A DNA stretch of 64,000 nt from JACRAR01 sp041674385 (GCA_041674385.1 JBAYVU010000012.1:1-64000); one strand, 5' to 3'; positions 52,680 through 61,926 are shown, numbered from the stretch's first letter. The notes: a model not told the origin generated them from the letters alone. Program-made: numbers and translations.

Positions 52680-53147
52680 CTGTTGTGGCTGGTTCCGGTG
52701 GGCCTGCTGATGGCAATCTACGGCTGGGAGCACACCCTGACGCAGATGAGCTGGTTCTTCACCAAGGCCGCGCTGCTGACCTTCGGCGGCGCTTACGCCG
52801 TGCTCCCCTATATCTACCAAGGAGCAGTGGGGCATTATGCCTGGCTCACGCCGACGCAGATGATCGACGGTCTGGGGCTGGGGGAAACCACGCCGGGACC
52901 GCTGATCATGGTAGTGGCCTTCGTCGGCTTCGTCGGCGGCTACGTCAAGGCGGTATTCGGTCCGGACACCCTGTTCCTCGCCGGAGCGGTCGCGGCTTCA
53001 TTGGCCACATGGTTCACCTTCCTGCCCTCCTTCGTTTTCATCCTCCTGGGCGGGCCGCTTGTCGAGACCACACACAACGACCTGAAGTTCACCGCGCCGC
53101 TGACCGCCATCACGGTGGCCGTGATCGGCCTGATCCTCAAAGTTTGA
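52680..53147 (+). pseudogene. chrA: Chromate transporter ChrA fragment
   Basis: 155 residues of clear ChrA sequence: WLVPVGLLMAIYGWEHTLTQ, MSWFFTKAALLTFGGAYAVL, LGLGETTPGPLIMVVAFVGF and WFTFLPSFVFILLGGPLVE. This is only the second half of the ~400-450 residue, two-domain transporter. The N-terminal domain is absent upstream (52491-52679 gives no ChrA sequence in any frame) and the C-terminus stops after LTAITVAVIGLILKV, where homologues continue with another helix. No proper start codon or ribosome binding site. Confidence 0.8.
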
Positions 53148-53149
53148 GC

Positions 53150-54223
53150 TTATTCGGCAAGCATCCGGGAGAGCCAGACGCAGGCCTGGTCTATTCCGGA
53201 GGGAAGGGGCCGGGGCGGGGGTGAAGCTTGCCACATTTCTTCCAAGCGGCAGGCAAAAGCACCGGAGCTGGCTTCGGCCCGGGTAATTTCGACGCATCGA
53301 TTGTGCTCTCGCAGCCACTCGACCAAAGCGGGCTGTTCCGGCCAATCCGGACGCCCCAAATACAGCACCGGAACACCATTGCAAGCGGACTCGGCAAAAC
53401 TGCCGTAGCCGGTTTTGGTGATCAGGGCGTCTGCGCTGGCAAGCATGGCGGCGAAGGGAGTGCTTTTATCATATACGCTGATGTCATCCCTGACGGCTTG
53501 CCAGTCGTCCGCGACCAGCCAGCGCACACCGGACAGCCGGGGCCAGTGCGTCACCGGCAGGCGATGCTCGATCCCTCCCAAGCCGACCAGCACCCAGCGT
53601 TCCGTCAGCGGCAGTCCCAGGCGCTCGGCGATTTGCAGGCGTTGCGAAGTTATCACGGCGGCAACGGGTCCGATGGGGTGCAGGTTGTGCAATGCCACCA
53701 TCGGCATGCCGGGGGTAATGCGCAGAAAGGCGCTGGCGCCGCGGTAGGCGGACAGCATCTCGTCGTAAATCGCGCCAGCCCAGGCCTCCTTGCCAAAATA
53801 ATGCGCGAACAAGTCGGCCCAGTTCAGGGAGCACATCGCCACGGCGGGTATGCCGGCCCGGGCGGCGCCCGCCAGCGGCAGATAAGCCACATTGCTGAGC
53901 ACCAGATCGGGTTGTCTCCGCCGCAGAAAATCGGCTTCGGCCGCGACGGCCTGGAACCAGTTGCCGTGCCGCTCCCGGTAGCGTGAGGCGCTGCCGGCCA
54001 GATCGATGTCCAGCGCGTCTCGCATGACATAACCGAAGTCGGGTTCGGCCGGAATGAATTCGAACGGCACGGCGATGCGCGCCGCAAGACGGTCGGGCGG
54101 CAGGCCGCTGCGCACAGTGATTCGCAATTCAGGCCGGGCCCGCTGCAGGGCGTTCAAGACGGGAGCGGTCTGGGCAAGGTGGCCCAGACCGTGGGCCGAA
54201 ATGTCGACGAACAGTTCCGGCAT
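53150..54223 (-). CDS. Glycosyltransferase-like protein (GT-B fold, arabinokinase-N-like)
   Basis: 357 residues from ATG 54223 (MPELFVDISAHGLGHLAQTAPVLNAL); the much longer open frame to 55426 is a shadow of metZ. The HGLGHLAQ start and the C-terminal LASADALITKTGYGSFAESACNGVPVLYLGR (nucleotide-sugar-binding region of GT-B enzymes) suggest an MGT/MurG-like or arabinokinase N-domain-like glycosyltransferase. Donor and acceptor unknown. It begins 11 nt after metZ, so it is probably in the same operon. Confidence 0.75.
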   Translation of the reverse strand: MPELFVDISAHGLGHLAQTAPVLNALQRARPELRITVRSGLPPDRLAARIAVPFEFIPAEPDFGYVMRDALDIDLAGSASRYRERHGNWFQAVAAEADFLRRRQPDLVLSNVAYLPLAGAARAGIPAVAMCSLNWADLFAHYFGKEAWAGAIYDEMLSAYRGASAFLRITPGMPMVALHNLHPIGPVAAVITSQRLQIAERLGLPLTERWVLVGLGGIEHRLPVTHWPRLSGVRWLVADDWQAVRDDISVYDKSTPFAAMLASADALITKTGYGSFAESACNGVPVLYLGRPDWPEQPALVEWLREHNRCVEITRAEASSGAFACRLEEMWQASPPPRPLPSGIDQACVWLSRMLAE

Positions 54224-54234
54224 AAGAGAGCCTG

Positions 54235-55404
54235 TCAGGCCAGCCCGCGCGCCAGATCCCTCTCTATGTCGGTCACGGCTTCCAAGCCCACCGCGATTCT
54301 CAGCAGTCCTTCGGTAATCCCCGAAGCGGCGCGCGCCTCCGGGCTGATGCGGCCGTGGGTGGTGCTGGCCGGATGAGTGATGGTGGTCTTGGTGTCGCCG
54401 AGATTGGCGGTAATGGAAAGCAGCTTGCAATGATCGACCACGCGCCATGCCGCATCCCGCCCGCCGGCCACCTCGAACGAAAGAATGGCACCGCCGCTGG
54501 CCTGCTGACGCAACGCCAGGGCATGCTGGGGGTGGGAGGGCAAACCGGGATAGAACACCCGCGCCACGCGCGGCTGCGCTTCCAGCCAGCGTGCCAGTTC
54601 GAGCGCGTTGGCCGACTGTGCCTGCATGCGGACCTTGAGTGTCTCGATCCCCTTCAGGATGACCCAGGCATTGAATGGCGACAGCGTCGGCCCGGTGGTG
54701 CGCAGGAACTTGAAGACTTCCTCGGTCAAGGCCTGGCTGCCGCACACGGCGCCGCCGAGGACGCGGCCTTGGCCGTCGAGATACTTGGTGGCCGAATGGA
54801 TGACCAGATCGGCGCCAAGTTCCAGCGGCCGCTGCAACGCCGGCGTGCAGAAGCAATTGTCCACCGCCAGCAGCGCGCCGGCGGCATGCGCCACCTGCGC
54901 CAGCGCGGCGATGTCGAGCACTTCGGTGAGCGGGTTCGAAGGCGTCTCGATGAACAGCAGCCGGGTATTCGGCCGCAGCGCCGCGCGGAAAGCGGCGGGG
55001 TCGCCGCCGTCGATGAAATCCGTCTCGATACCGAACTTCGGCAGGATGGTGCCGAGCATCTGCTGGGTGGCGCCGAAGATGCTGCGCGAGGCGACGATGT
55101 GGTCGCCGCCCTTGAGCAAGGCCATGATCATGGCCAGGATCGCCGCCATGCCCGAGGCGGTGGCGATGCATCCCTCGGCACCCTCCAGTGCCGCGAGCCG
55201 CTGTTGCAGCATGGTGACGGTTGGGTTGGTGAAACGGGCATAGACATTGCCCGGCTGCTCTCCCGAAAAACGCGCGGCGGCCTGTGCCGCGCTGTCGAAT
55301 ACGAAGCTGGAGGTCAGGTAGAGCGCTTCGGAATGCTCGTTGAACTGGCTGCGCTCCTGCCCGGCCCGCACTGCCAGGGTTTCGAAAGAATAATCGTCGT
55401 TCAT
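54235..55404 (-). CDS. metZ: O-succinylhomoserine sulfhydrylase
   Basis: 389 residues: MNDDYSFETLAVRAGQERSQFNEHSEALYLTSSFVFDS is typical of MetZ. PLP binding: the Lys in VIHSATKYLDGQGRVLGG, and NCFCTPALQRPLELGAD. It forms homocysteine from O-succinylhomoserine and sulfide in the direct sulfhydrylation route. The ATG at 55404 is chosen because residues upstream lack homology. Preceded by a SAM-II-like riboswitch and terminator. Confidence 0.93.
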   Translation of the reverse strand: MNDDYSFETLAVRAGQERSQFNEHSEALYLTSSFVFDSAAQAAARFSGEQPGNVYARFTNPTVTMLQQRLAALEGAEGCIATASGMAAILAMIMALLKGGDHIVASRSIFGATQQMLGTILPKFGIETDFIDGGDPAAFRAALRPNTRLLFIETPSNPLTEVLDIAALAQVAHAAGALLAVDNCFCTPALQRPLELGADLVIHSATKYLDGQGRVLGGAVCGSQALTEEVFKFLRTTGPTLSPFNAWVILKGIETLKVRMQAQSANALELARWLEAQPRVARVFYPGLPSHPQHALALRQQASGGAILSFEVAGGRDAAWRVVDHCKLLSITANLGDTKTTITHPASTTHGRISPEARAASGITEGLLRIAVGLEAVTDIERDLARGLA

Positions 55405-55431
55405 GCTGGTCTCTCCAACTCTCCAACTCTC

Positions 55432-55474
55432 CAAAATAAAAACCCGGTCAGCATTGCTTCCACGCGGACCGGGT
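55432..55474 (-). terminator. Intrinsic terminator between purF and metZ
   Basis: On the minus strand ACCCGGTC (55474-55467) pairs with GACCGGGT (55449-55442) across a 17-nt loop, followed by TTTTATTTT. It lies directly after the riboswitch and 30 nt before metZ, and can act both as the purF terminator and as the riboswitch expression platform. Confidence 0.8.
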
Positions 55475-55480
55475 CTGGTT

Positions 55481-55530
55481 CGCTTTAGCTGGATTTGTTA
55501 AGCGCCCGCAAGCTGAATCAACTCGGCGCA
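55481..55530 (-). ncRNA. SAM-II (SAM-alpha) riboswitch candidate upstream of metZ
   Basis: On the minus strand P1 is GCGCC (55529-55525) with GGCGC (55506-55502), enclosing a loop with TTGATT and AGCTTGC. The 3' side reads TTAACAAATCCAGCTAAAG, where AATC can pair with GATT of the loop to form the H-type pseudoknot. The conserved AGCTAAA tail, GCTTGC and TTAA-CAA positions match my knowledge of the SAM-II consensus. SAM binding would lower metZ expression. Confidence 0.72.
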
Positions 55531-55577
55531 AAACGAAAGTTACACGGCAGGAACAACGGCGTCAACGCCGTCGCCTC

Positions 55578-57101
55578 TCACTCGGTGGTCACCAGGTTGA
55601 GATCGAGTTGGGCGCCGTCGCTCTCCTCGTCGTGGCGCCGCGAATTCGCGCCACGTGCCGACTCGACGCTCGACAGGTATTCGACGGTCACATCGCCGGT
55701 AATGTAGTGGCCGTCGAAACAGGATGTCTCGTAGTGGCCGATGCCCGGATTGACTGCCCGCAAAGCCGCCTTGAGATCGTCCAGGTCCTGATAGATCAGC
55801 GCATCCGCGCCAATCTCACGGCGAATCTCTTCATCGGAACGACCGCTGGCTATCAATTCGGCGCGCGTCGGCATATCGATGCCATAAACATTGGCGTAGC
55901 GTACCGGCGGCGCCGCCGAGGCGAAATAGACATGGCGCGCGCCGGCCTCGCGCGCCATCATGACGATCTCCCGGCTGGTGGTGCCGCGCACGATCGAATC
56001 GTCGACCAGCAGGACATTCTTGCCCTTGAACTCCATCCCGATCGCATTGAGTTTCTGGCGCACCGATTTGCTTCGCTGGGTATGCCCCGGCATGATGAAG
56101 GTGCGGCCGATGTAGCGATTCTTGACGAATCCCTCGCGGTAGGGGAGGTTGAGACGCTTGGCCAGTTCCATCGCCGCCGGACGGCTCGAATCGGGGATGG
56201 GAACGACCGTGTCGATCTCCAGATGCGGCATGGTGTGCTTGATTTTCTCGGCGAGATATTCGCCCATCTTCAGGCGCGTCGCATACACCGAGATGCCGTC
56301 GATCAGCGAGTCGGGGCGGGCCAGGTAAACAAATTCGAATATGCATGGCGCATGCATGGTGCGTTCGGCGCACTGGCGGCTAACGAAGTTGCCGCTGGTA
56401 TCGATCAGCACGGCTTCGCCCGGCGCGACATCGCGCAAGATCTTGAAGCCGAGCGTATCGAGCGCGACGCTCTCCGATGCGACCATGTATTCCGTGGCGG
56501 TTTCGGTCTGGTGACGGCCGATGATCAAAGGCCGGATGCCATAGGGATCGCGGAATGCCAGCAGGCCGTAGCCGGCAATCATTACCACCACGGCATAGGC
56601 GCCGCGCACGCGCCGGTGCACGCCGGTCACGGCGCGGAAAATGATTTCGGCATCGACCTGGTACTTGGTCGAGGCGGCTTGCAGCTCATGCGCCAACACG
56701 TTCAACAGCACCTCGGAATCGGAGTTGGTGTTCATATGGCGCAGGTCCTGCAGGAACATGTCCTGCTTAAGCTGCGTGGCGTTGGTCAGGTTGCCGTTGT
56801 GCGCCAGCATCAGCCCGAACGGCGAATTGACGTAGAACGGCTGGGACTCGGCGGCGTTGTCGGCGGAGCCGGCGGTCGGGTAGCGGCAATGGCCGATGCC
56901 CCAGTTGCCGGTCAGGTTGATCATGTTGCGGGTGCGAAAGACATCGCGCACCAGCCCCGGCCCTTTGTGCATGTGGAAACGGCCGGATTCGGCGGTTGCT
57001 ATGCCGGCAGCATCCTGACCGCGATGCTGCAGCACTTGCAGTCCATCATAGAGCAGCTGATTGACAGGCGTCGTTGCGACCACCCCGATAATTCCACACA
57101 T
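55578..57101 (-). CDS. purF: Amidophosphoribosyltransferase
   Basis: 507 residues from ATG 57101, encoding MCGIIGVVATTPVNQLLYDG so that Cys2 becomes the N-terminal nucleophile of the glutaminase domain. The phosphoribosyltransferase part has GKNVLLVDDSIVRGTTSREIV. It makes 5-phosphoribosylamine, the first step of purine synthesis. The frame extending to 57590 is antisense-type shadow of cvpA. Located 11 nt after cvpA. Confidence 0.97.
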   Translation of the reverse strand: MCGIIGVVATTPVNQLLYDGLQVLQHRGQDAAGIATAESGRFHMHKGPGLVRDVFRTRNMINLTGNWGIGHCRYPTAGSADNAAESQPFYVNSPFGLMLAHNGNLTNATQLKQDMFLQDLRHMNTNSDSEVLLNVLAHELQAASTKYQVDAEIIFRAVTGVHRRVRGAYAVVVMIAGYGLLAFRDPYGIRPLIIGRHQTETATEYMVASESVALDTLGFKILRDVAPGEAVLIDTSGNFVSRQCAERTMHAPCIFEFVYLARPDSLIDGISVYATRLKMGEYLAEKIKHTMPHLEIDTVVPIPDSSRPAAMELAKRLNLPYREGFVKNRYIGRTFIMPGHTQRSKSVRQKLNAIGMEFKGKNVLLVDDSIVRGTTSREIVMMAREAGARHVYFASAAPPVRYANVYGIDMPTRAELIASGRSDEEIRREIGADALIYQDLDDLKAALRAVNPGIGHYETSCFDGHYITGDVTVEYLSSVESARGANSRRHDEESDGAQLDLNLVTTE

Positions 57102-57112
57102 CGTCAGACCAC

Positions 57113-57613
57113 CTATCCGTATCGAATCCGTTGCGCCACTTGCGGCGGCAGCCAGGGCTTGGATGCCAGCACTGCGGTTTCCAGCGGCGGCGCTAGTATA
57201 GCTTCCCGCCACCAGCCTTGGCGCGGCAATTCCGTCATGCCGCCGATCAATACGCCTGCCAGGATGATCGCCAAACCGCGCGCCAAGCCAAACAGCATGC
57301 CGAGAAAACGATCCACCAACCCCAAGCCCACCATACGCAGCAAGCGCGTCAGGAAAAAGCGTACCACACCAAACAACAGCAATGTCGCCACAAACACTGC
57401 CGCGAAACCCAGCATCTGCCGCAAAGCCGGGTCGCGCAACCAGGCGGACAGGATTTCCGCCGCTGTCCCGCCCCACATACGCGCGGCGAAGAAGCCTGCC
57501 AGCCACGCCAGCAAAGCCAGCGTTTCGCTGACGACGCCGCGCCACAAACCGAGCAGTGCAGACAAGGCGATCACCGCCAGCGCTGCGCAATCAAATACCG
57601 CAAAACCCATCAT
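57113..57613 (-). CDS. cvpA: CvpA-family membrane protein
   Basis: 166 residues, four hydrophobic helices: FDCAALAVIALSALLGLWRGVVSETLALLAWLAGFFAA is the CvpA signature start. The family is linked to colicin V production in E. coli, and its link to purF is conserved across proteobacteria; the actual role is unclear. Confidence 0.92.
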   Translation of the reverse strand: MMGFAVFDCAALAVIALSALLGLWRGVVSETLALLAWLAGFFAARMWGGTAAEILSAWLRDPALRQMLGFAAVFVATLLLFGVVRFFLTRLLRMVGLGLVDRFLGMLFGLARGLAIILAGVLIGGMTELPRQGWWREAILAPPLETAVLASKPWLPPQVAQRIRYG

Positions 57614-57628
57614 TCGATGCTGGCGATT

Positions 57629-58429
57629 TTATTTCGGGGCCACTACGCCGCCCAGCGGCGCACCGGCGCCAATTTTCTTCAAGCGCTCCTGGGCTTTTTC
57701 GGCGGCTTCGCGGCTGGCAAACGGCCCGCTGCGCACGCGTGTCCTGGGGCCTTGCGGGGTGTCGACTTTTTCGGTGAAGGACGGATATCCCAGTTCCTTT
57801 ATCTTCCCCTGCAGCAACTTGACGTTTGCCATATCCTGATACGCGCCCAGTTGGACCGCCCACTGCTTTGCGTTGGGTTGGCTGGGTTGGTTGGGTTGAT
57901 TGGGTTGGGCGGCGGCGTGCACGGTATCGGATTTCTGCTCCGGCGGCGGGGTTTTTGCAGCCGGCGTCGGCGCGGGTTTTTCCTCAGCCTTGGCCGCGTT
58001 GGGCTTTCCCGGCGGGGCAACAGCAACGGCCGGCTCGGTTTTGCTGACGGGCTTGGCGGCCGGAACGGTTTCCGGTCTGGCTTCGGCAGGTGCGGCGGCA
58101 ACCGGTGCAGCAGGCGCAGGTGCTGGCTCGGCGGACCTGGCCAGCGCCGGCAGGGGTGTCGGGGTCGGCTTGCCGGGGACCGTCACAATACGCGAAAGCG
58201 CCGAACCCGATCCGGATTCCTGACTCGGGATGCGAATCTGAATGTCCTGAGTCAACGGCTTCGGCTCCTGGTCCATCACCATCGGCAACACGATGACCGC
58301 CAGCAAGGCCAGCGCTGTCGCACCCACCAAGCGGCGCCGCGCGCGCTTCTTGAGATTGAGCGACGCGTCGGCCCCGGTCTCAGCGACAGGTTCCGCGAGC
58401 GGATTGAATCCTGGGTTATTTTCAGCCAT
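57629..58429 (-). CDS. SPOR-domain protein (DedD-like)
   Basis: 266 residues: short cytoplasmic N-terminus, one helix (LVGATALALLAVIVLPMVM, about 34-52), a long Pro/Ala/Lys-rich linker (about 80-185) and a C-terminal SPOR domain (AVQLGAYQDMANVKLLQGKI, VRSGPFASREAAEKAQERL). SPOR domains bind denuded septal peptidoglycan; DedD functions in cell constriction. Position between folC and cvpA is that of dedD in E. coli. Confidence 0.9.
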   Translation of the reverse strand: MAENNPGFNPLAEPVAETGADASLNLKKRARRRLVGATALALLAVIVLPMVMDQEPKPLTQDIQIRIPSQESGSGSALSRIVTVPGKPTPTPLPALARSAEPAPAPAAPVAAAPAEARPETVPAAKPVSKTEPAVAVAPPGKPNAAKAEEKPAPTPAAKTPPPEQKSDTVHAAAQPNQPNQPSQPNAKQWAVQLGAYQDMANVKLLQGKIKELGYPSFTEKVDTPQGPRTRVRSGPFASREAAEKAQERLKKIGAGAPLGGVVAPK

Positions 58430-58443
58430 AGACAGATTGCCGT

Positions 58444-59730
58444 TTACACCAGTTCGCGCAGAATATCCGCGACGGTTTGGAAGGATCCGAACACGATAAT
58501 TCTATCATCTTCATCGGCATTCTCTTGGGCATGGCGGAAAGCTTCGCTTGGCGAAGCGAAGCGCCGGCACGGCCGAACCCCCTGACTTGCCAGAACCCCG
58601 GCCAGTTCGTCGGCGCTTGCCGCGCGCGGACCACTCAGCGTGCAGGGCAGCCAATGCGTGATCCGGCCGAGCAGGGCACCGACCACGGCGTCGATATCCT
58701 TGTCGCGCAACATGCCAAACACTGCCCAGGTCTGCGCGCGGCAAGCGTTCTCCTTCGCCTGGAAATCGAGATTGTCTGCCAGGACCCTTGCCGCTTGCGG
58801 ATTATGGGCGACATCCAGCACGACCGTTGGACGCCCCGGCAAAATCTGGAAACGCCCCGCCAGTCTGGTTTCGCGCAGACCGCCGCGGATCTGCTCCAGC
58901 GTCACCGGCAGGCTTTCGTGCAACGCCTCCAGCGCAGCCAGGGCGCCGCTGGCGTTTTGCAGTTGCGCAGGCCCGCGCAGGCCGGGATGCGGCAAGCCGC
59001 TGTAACGCACGATCCGCTCCCTCCGCCAGAGCCACTGTTGCCAATCCGTTTCCCCGCGCAGATAGCCGAAATCGCTGCCGATCAGGCGCAGCTTGGCGCC
59101 AATGCATTCGGCATGGGCGCGAAGCCGTTGCGGCGGGGCCGGATCGGCGCAGATCGCCGGCTTGCCGGAACGGAAAATGCCGGCTTTCTCGAAACCGATG
59201 TCCTCGCGCGTGGTACCGAGATACGCGGTGTGATCGATGTCGATCGTACAGACGATCGCGCAGTCGGCATCATAGATATTCACCGCATCCAGCCTGCCTC
59301 CCAGGCCGACTTCGAGCACGATGACATCGACGCCGGCATCCGCGAAGCACTCCCATGCCGCCAGGGTGCCGAACTCGAAATAGGTCAATGCTGCCGTGCC
59401 GCGTGCCGCCTCAACCCGGGCAAAGCCTTCGCAGAGTGCCGCCGCATCGATCGCCACGCCGCCGATACGCACGCGTTCGTTGTAGTCGAGCAGATGCGGC
59501 GAGGTATACAAACCAACACGATAGCCGGCGCAGCCCAGTATGCTCTCCAGCATGGCGCAGGTCGAACCCTTGCCATTGGTGCCGGCGACGGTGATCACCG
59601 GGACGTCCTGGCGCTGGCCGAGGGTGCGACTGACGGCTTGTACACGTTCCAGACCGAGTTCGATTCCCGCCGCACCCCGGGGATGCTGCGCTTCGAGATG
59701 AACGAGCCAGTCGGCCAGGGTTTCGGGCAA
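58444..59730 (-). CDS. folC: Folylpolyglutamate/dihydrofolate synthase
   Basis: 428 residues from a probable TTG at 59730 (PETLADWLVHLEAQHP). Mur ligase fold: ATP loop VITVAGTNGKGSTCAMLES, VGLYTSPHLLDYNERVRI, VDVIVLEVGLGGRLDAVN, TIDIDHTAYLGTTREDIGFEKAGIFR, and VVLDVAHNPQAAR. It adds glutamate to dihydropteroate and tetrahydrofolate. The start lacks a strong ribosome binding site; the frame extends open into accD without an earlier plausible start, so a few residues either way are uncertain. Confidence 0.94.
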   Translation of the reverse strand: MPETLADWLVHLEAQHPRGAAGIELGLERVQAVSRTLGQRQDVPVITVAGTNGKGSTCAMLESILGCAGYRVGLYTSPHLLDYNERVRIGGVAIDAAALCEGFARVEAARGTAALTYFEFGTLAAWECFADAGVDVIVLEVGLGGRLDAVNIYDADCAIVCTIDIDHTAYLGTTREDIGFEKAGIFRSGKPAICADPAPPQRLRAHAECIGAKLRLIGSDFGYLRGETDWQQWLWRRERIVRYSGLPHPGLRGPAQLQNASGALAALEALHESLPVTLEQIRGGLRETRLAGRFQILPGRPTVVLDVAHNPQAARVLADNLDFQAKENACRAQTWAVFGMLRDKDIDAVVGALLGRITHWLPCTLSGPRAASADELAGVLASQGVRPCRRFASPSEAFRHAQENADEDDRIIVFGSFQTVADILRELV

Positions 59731-59738
59731 GGAAAGCT

Positions 59739-60602
59739 CTAATGCACCGCCGGGATGCGCTGCAACAGGGTCAACAATGCGGCGAACTTGTCTCGCTGCT
59801 CGCGGCGGTCGACGATCATGTCGATGGCGCCCTTGCCGATCAGGAATTCGGAACGCTGAAAGCCATCCGGCAGTTTTTGGCGCACCGTCTGCTCGATCAC
59901 GCGCGGTCCGGCGAAACCGATCAACGCGCCCGGTTCGGCGATGACGACATCCGCAACGAAAGCGAAGCTGGCGGAAACACCGCCCGTGGTGGGATTGGTG
60001 AGTAGGGTGAGGAACGGCAGGCTGTGCTGGGCCAATCTCGATACGGCCGCCGTAGTCTTGGCCATTTGCATCAGGGAGAACAATCCTTCCTGCATACGCG
60101 CGCCGCCCGTGGCGGTGATGCAAACGAACGGCAACTGCTGCTCGATGGCTGTCTCCACGCCGCGCACGAAACGTTCGCCGACGACCGAACCCATCGATCC
60201 GCCGATGAAAGCGTATTCAAAACAGGCGACCACCAACGGCACGGTCTTGATCGCGCCCTGCATCACCACCAGCGCATCGGTTTCATTGGTATCGGCCTGG
60301 GCGGCGACGATGCGATCGATATAACGCCGGCTGTCCTTGAACTTGAGCGGATCGAGCGGCAGCACCTCGGCGCCGATCTCGAAACGCCCTTCCGGGTCGA
60401 GCAGCAGATCGAGCCGCGCCCTGGCCCGGAGTTGGTGATGATGCCCGCATTTGGGACAGACGCTCTGGTTGCTTTCCAGATCGGTGACATACAGCACGGA
60501 CTCGCAAGCCGGACATTTGCACCAGAGTCCTTCGGGGACGGATTTGCGCGCCCCCTCGGCACGTTTGATCTTGGGCGGGAGCAGTTTCTGTAGCCAACTC
60601 AT
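59739..60602 (-). CDS. accD: Acetyl-CoA carboxylase carboxyltransferase subunit beta
   Basis: 287 residues: N-terminal zinc ribbon LWCKCPACESVLYVTDLESN then QSVCPKCGHHHQL, followed by the carboxyltransferase core (GARMQEGLFSLMQMAKTTAAV, LTNPTTGGVSASFA, IGFAGPRVIEQTVRQKLPDGFQRSEFL). With AccA it transfers carboxyl from biotin to acetyl-CoA for fatty acid synthesis. The start overlaps the trpA stop by 4 nt. Confidence 0.97.
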   Translation of the reverse strand: MSWLQKLLPPKIKRAEGARKSVPEGLWCKCPACESVLYVTDLESNQSVCPKCGHHHQLRARARLDLLLDPEGRFEIGAEVLPLDPLKFKDSRRYIDRIVAAQADTNETDALVVMQGAIKTVPLVVACFEYAFIGGSMGSVVGERFVRGVETAIEQQLPFVCITATGGARMQEGLFSLMQMAKTTAAVSRLAQHSLPFLTLLTNPTTGGVSASFAFVADVVIAEPGALIGFAGPRVIEQTVRQKLPDGFQRSEFLIGKGAIDMIVDRREQRDKFAALLTLLQRIPAVH

Positions 60603-61411
60603 CTTGTGACCTCCTTGCTGTCGAGCGCCAGGCGGATCTCGCGCAGGAAAGCGCCGACGCGGGCGGTCGCCTGCGCGGGCGGCGAATTCTCCATTTCCTC
60701 GATGATGCGGCTGCCGATGACCACGGCATCAGCGACGGCGGCAATGCGCTGCGCGCTTTCTGCGTCGCGGATGCCGAAGCCGACCCCGATCGGCAGGCCG
60801 ACTTTCTCGCGGATCGTCGGGATGCGCCGGGCGATCTCGGCGAAATCCAGATGACCGGCACCGGTCACGCCCTTCAAGGAAACATAATAGATATAGCCGC
60901 TGGCCAGCGCCGCCACTTCGGCGCAGCGCTGTTCGGTGGACGTCGGCGCCAGCAGAAAGATCGGATCGATCGCATGCTGGCGCAAAGCGGCGGCGAACTC
61001 GGCGCATTCCTCGGGCGGGTAATCGACCACCAGCACACCGTCGACGCCCGCGGCTTGCGCATCCTCGACAAACACCGCAGCGCCGTAGGCCTCTATCGGA
61101 TTGGCATAACCCATGAGCACGACCGGCGTGGCGTCGTTCTCCAGACGGAAAGCGCGCACGATGGCGAGCACGCGGCGCAGACTCATGCCGTGCTGCAAGG
61201 CGCGTTCCGAGGCGCGCTGGATGGTCGGCCCGTCCGCCATGGGATCGGAAAAGGGCACGCCCAGCTCGATGATGTCGGCGCCGTTCTCGACCAGCGTGCG
61301 CATCAGCGGCAAGGTCAAATCCGGAGCGGGATCGCCGGCAGTGATGAAGGGGATCAGCGCCTTGCGGCCCTGCGTCCGGAGTCTCTCAAAAGTCGGTGTA
61401 ATACGGCTCAT
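60599..61411 (-). CDS. trpA: Tryptophan synthase alpha chain
   Basis: 270 residues: MSRITPTFERLRTQGRKALIPFITAGDP, catalytic E and D in ADIIELGVPFSDPMADGP, and SGYIYYVSLKGVTGAG. It cleaves indole-3-glycerol phosphate and channels indole to TrpB. It is separated from trpB by the hicAB pair, and its start is 46 nt after the hicB stop, so it depends on read-through from trpB-hicAB or a local promoter not seen. Confidence 0.97.
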   Translation of the reverse strand: MSRITPTFERLRTQGRKALIPFITAGDPAPDLTLPLMRTLVENGADIIELGVPFSDPMADGPTIQRASERALQHGMSLRRVLAIVRAFRLENDATPVVLMGYANPIEAYGAAVFVEDAQAAGVDGVLVVDYPPEECAEFAAALRQHAIDPIFLLAPTSTEQRCAEVAALASGYIYYVSLKGVTGAGHLDFAEIARRIPTIREKVGLPIGVGFGIRDAESAQRIAAVADAVVIGSRIIEEMENSPPAQATARVGAFLREIRLALDSKEVTR

Positions 61412-61457
61412 TCAATCAAATTCCTTAACCAAAGCGGCAACTGCATCTGACATGGTT

Positions 61458-61673
61458 TCAGGCATACATCAACCGGGCGCCTTTGGGCTCGGGAACAGCG
61501 CGGCCGAGTTCGTGTGCCGTATCAAGCCAAAGGCTGATCGCATCGTCGATATTGGCAAGCGCTTCCTGGCGACTAGCACCATGCGCCATGCAGCCAGGCA
61601 GTTCAGGCACCTCAGCGATATAGGCCGCGTCATCGTTGCTCCAATAGATGATCACTTCGTAACGGTCCATCAC
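61458..61673 (-). CDS. hicB: HicB-type antitoxin
   Basis: 71 residues with the HicB partial-RNase-H fold: YEVIIYWSNDDAAYIAEVPELPGCMAHGASRQEALANIDDAISLWLDTA. No C-terminal DNA-binding extension is present (short HicB form), so autoregulation may rely on other means. It starts 4 nt inside hicA (ATGA). It neutralises HicA. Confidence 0.88.
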   Translation of the reverse strand: MMDRYEVIIYWSNDDAAYIAEVPELPGCMAHGASRQEALANIDDAISLWLDTAHELGRAVPEPKGARLMYA

Positions 61674-61926
61674 TCCTCCTTCGCCAATTGATATTTCAAG
61701 ATTACCGTACGAACCTGCCTCACCTGATAAGGTTTGGCCTTGCTTCCATCCCGCTGTAAATTGACAAGCTCGCTCACTCCTTCGCGCACGAAGATATGGT
61801 GGCTTCCCTTGATTCTCTCGTTAAAATTGTGCGCTTTCAGTAACCCCCGTAATTCGTCGAAACCTATATTCGCATCGCTCAAACCGCCCAATATCCTCGC
61901 CAGCAGCTTGTCTTCGCTCACCATCA

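Noticed and set aside
53150..55426. 758-residue frame on the - strand joining the metZ region to the glycosyltransferase
   Set aside because: Its first 400 residues are a different frame of metZ without homology; the real gene starts at 54223.
55608..57839. 743-residue open frame on the + strand
   Set aside because: Antisense to purF and cvpA, low-complexity His/Gln/Arg composition, no recognisable domain.
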